Assembly: GCA_964559125.1 (NCBI GenBank)
Contig: CAZLGW010000006.1
Coordinates: 1-64,000 of the forward strand
From: Ravibacter sp964559125
GTDB taxonomy: Bacteria > Bacteroidota > Bacteroidia > Cytophagales > Spirosomataceae
Length of the DNA stretch: 64,000 nt
Direction of reading: 5' to 3'
The notes under the pieces are model-generated. The model ran no database searches, had not been told where the DNA came from, and was given only the letters and a program-made list of their open reading frames with translations. Below, piece after piece: positions 63,601-64,000 of this stretch. Every line of letters begins with the position of its first letter. Position 1 is the stretch's first letter. The position numbers were made by a program, and so were the translations under genes.

Positions 63601-64000
63601 CTACCATCCCGGATTTTGTACGAGATTGGGGTTCAGTGTAAGTTCCTCATTGGGAATCGGGTCGAGGTAATCTTTGTTTTCCCTGAACTGGTAGCCGGCC
63701 GGCAAGCGGTTCTGAAAATAATCGATAAGCCCGTTTTCGTCCAGGGGCGGATTATAAGCCGGGAACTCACTTTTGTTAAAGGGATATCCCTTTGGACGGC
63801 TGTCCTTAAAAAGCTTGTGAGCGGCCCACCTCCTGTAATCCGAGGCCCTGTGCGTTTCCAGTGCAAGCTCCACACGACGTTCCCTCCGGATTTCGTACAA
63901 CGCATCCGGAATGGTATATCCGTAATCCACCCTGTTCGGATCCAGCGCCTGGGAGTTAATCTTAAAATCAGGCATACCGGCGCGCTCCCGCAGACGGTTG
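63601..64000 (-). CDS. SusD/RagB C-terminus, cut by window end
   Basis: At least 133 residues. NRLRERAGMPDFKINSQ and EIRRERRVELALETHRASDY then RRW are the SusD C-terminal ER-R-E-L helix, and the protein ends NPNLVQNPGW, the terminal signature. The frame stays open to the window edge, so the gene continues beyond it. Its stop is 60 bp before the start of the sulfatase gene, so the two are probably in one operon. Confidence 0.9.
   Translation of the reverse strand, partial: NRLRERAGMPDFKINSQALDPNRVDYGYTIPDALYEIRRERRVELALETHRASDYRRWAAHKLFKDSRPKGYPFNKSEFPAYNPPLDENGLIDYFQNRLPAGYQFRENKDYLDPIPNEELTLNPNLVQNPGW

Overview
The window is chromosomal DNA of a free-living Bacteroidota. I favour the Cytophagales (Spirosoma/Dyadobacter/Larkinella type) because SusC receptors carry N-terminal STN domains behind sigma/FecR pairs, because there are large HEAT-plus-cytochrome-c 'membrane-bound dehydrogenase' lipoproteins, and because start sites are preceded by TAnnTTTG-type -7 boxes. 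That placement is inference. There are no rRNA or tRNA genes, CRISPR arrays, transposases or integrases that I can see. Almost everything is carbohydrate-acquisition DNA, with a short block of housekeeping-type genes in the middle.

Region 1 (1-12240, mostly + strand) is a sialic-acid style locus: a SusD remnant, a BNR-repeat sialidase, an FAD oxidoreductase, a fusion of a NanM/mutarotase-like kelch propeller with a sodium/solute symporter, a divergent FadR-type GntR regulator with a perfect palindrome in its upstream region, then a compact operon nanA-like lyase / MFS transporter / N-acylglucosamine 2-epimerase / SDR / Gfo-Idh-MocA dehydrogenase. The set would release, mutarotate, import and cleave N-acetylneuraminate and epimerise the ManNAc.

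Region 2 (12241-20390) is an 8.15 kb segment bounded by 133-bp direct repeats of the 3' end of the Gfo/Idh/MocA gene. Inside it is a decayed oxidative cluster: a creatininase missing its 5' part, an MFS transporter with most of its middle deleted, a PQQ dehydrogenase with an inserted cytochrome c domain, a Tat-type protein with a DUF59/MIP18 C-terminus, a 950-residue orphan putative glycosidase and a SusD gene cut off exactly at the right-hand repeat.

Region 3 (20401-37612, - strand) is a complete polysaccharide utilization locus read right to left: ECF sigma, FecR, SusC, SusD, a GH-like protein, an enolase-superfamily dehydratase, a sugar porter, a ceramidase-like hydrolase, a HEAT/cytochrome-c dehydrogenase and a hydroxypyruvate-isomerase-like protein. 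Region 4 (37613-44703) holds general genes: bestrophin, a DUF1444-like protein, a LytTR remnant, a TlpA-type thioredoxin, an outer-membrane barrel, a GlxA-type AraC regulator, an AHSA1/SRPBCC protein and a VOC protein.

Region 5 (44719-53584, - strand) is a second sigma/FecR/SusC/SusD unit, ending in a LamG protein whose lectin fold is split by a beta-propeller. The SusC leader carries three consecutive hairpins followed by T8 on the opposite strand, which looks like a cis-antisense sRNA. Region 6 (53763-64000, - strand) is a third degradation locus with SusD (cut by the window end), a sulfatase, a ceramidase-like hydrolase, a metallophosphoesterase-LamG protein, an internally deleted sulfatase remnant, and a second copy of the 4 kb HEAT-cytochrome/isomerase pair found in region 3.

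Two themes run through the window: modular reuse of the same catabolic cassette by different loci, and ongoing decay by internal or 5' deletion, seen in at least five genes.
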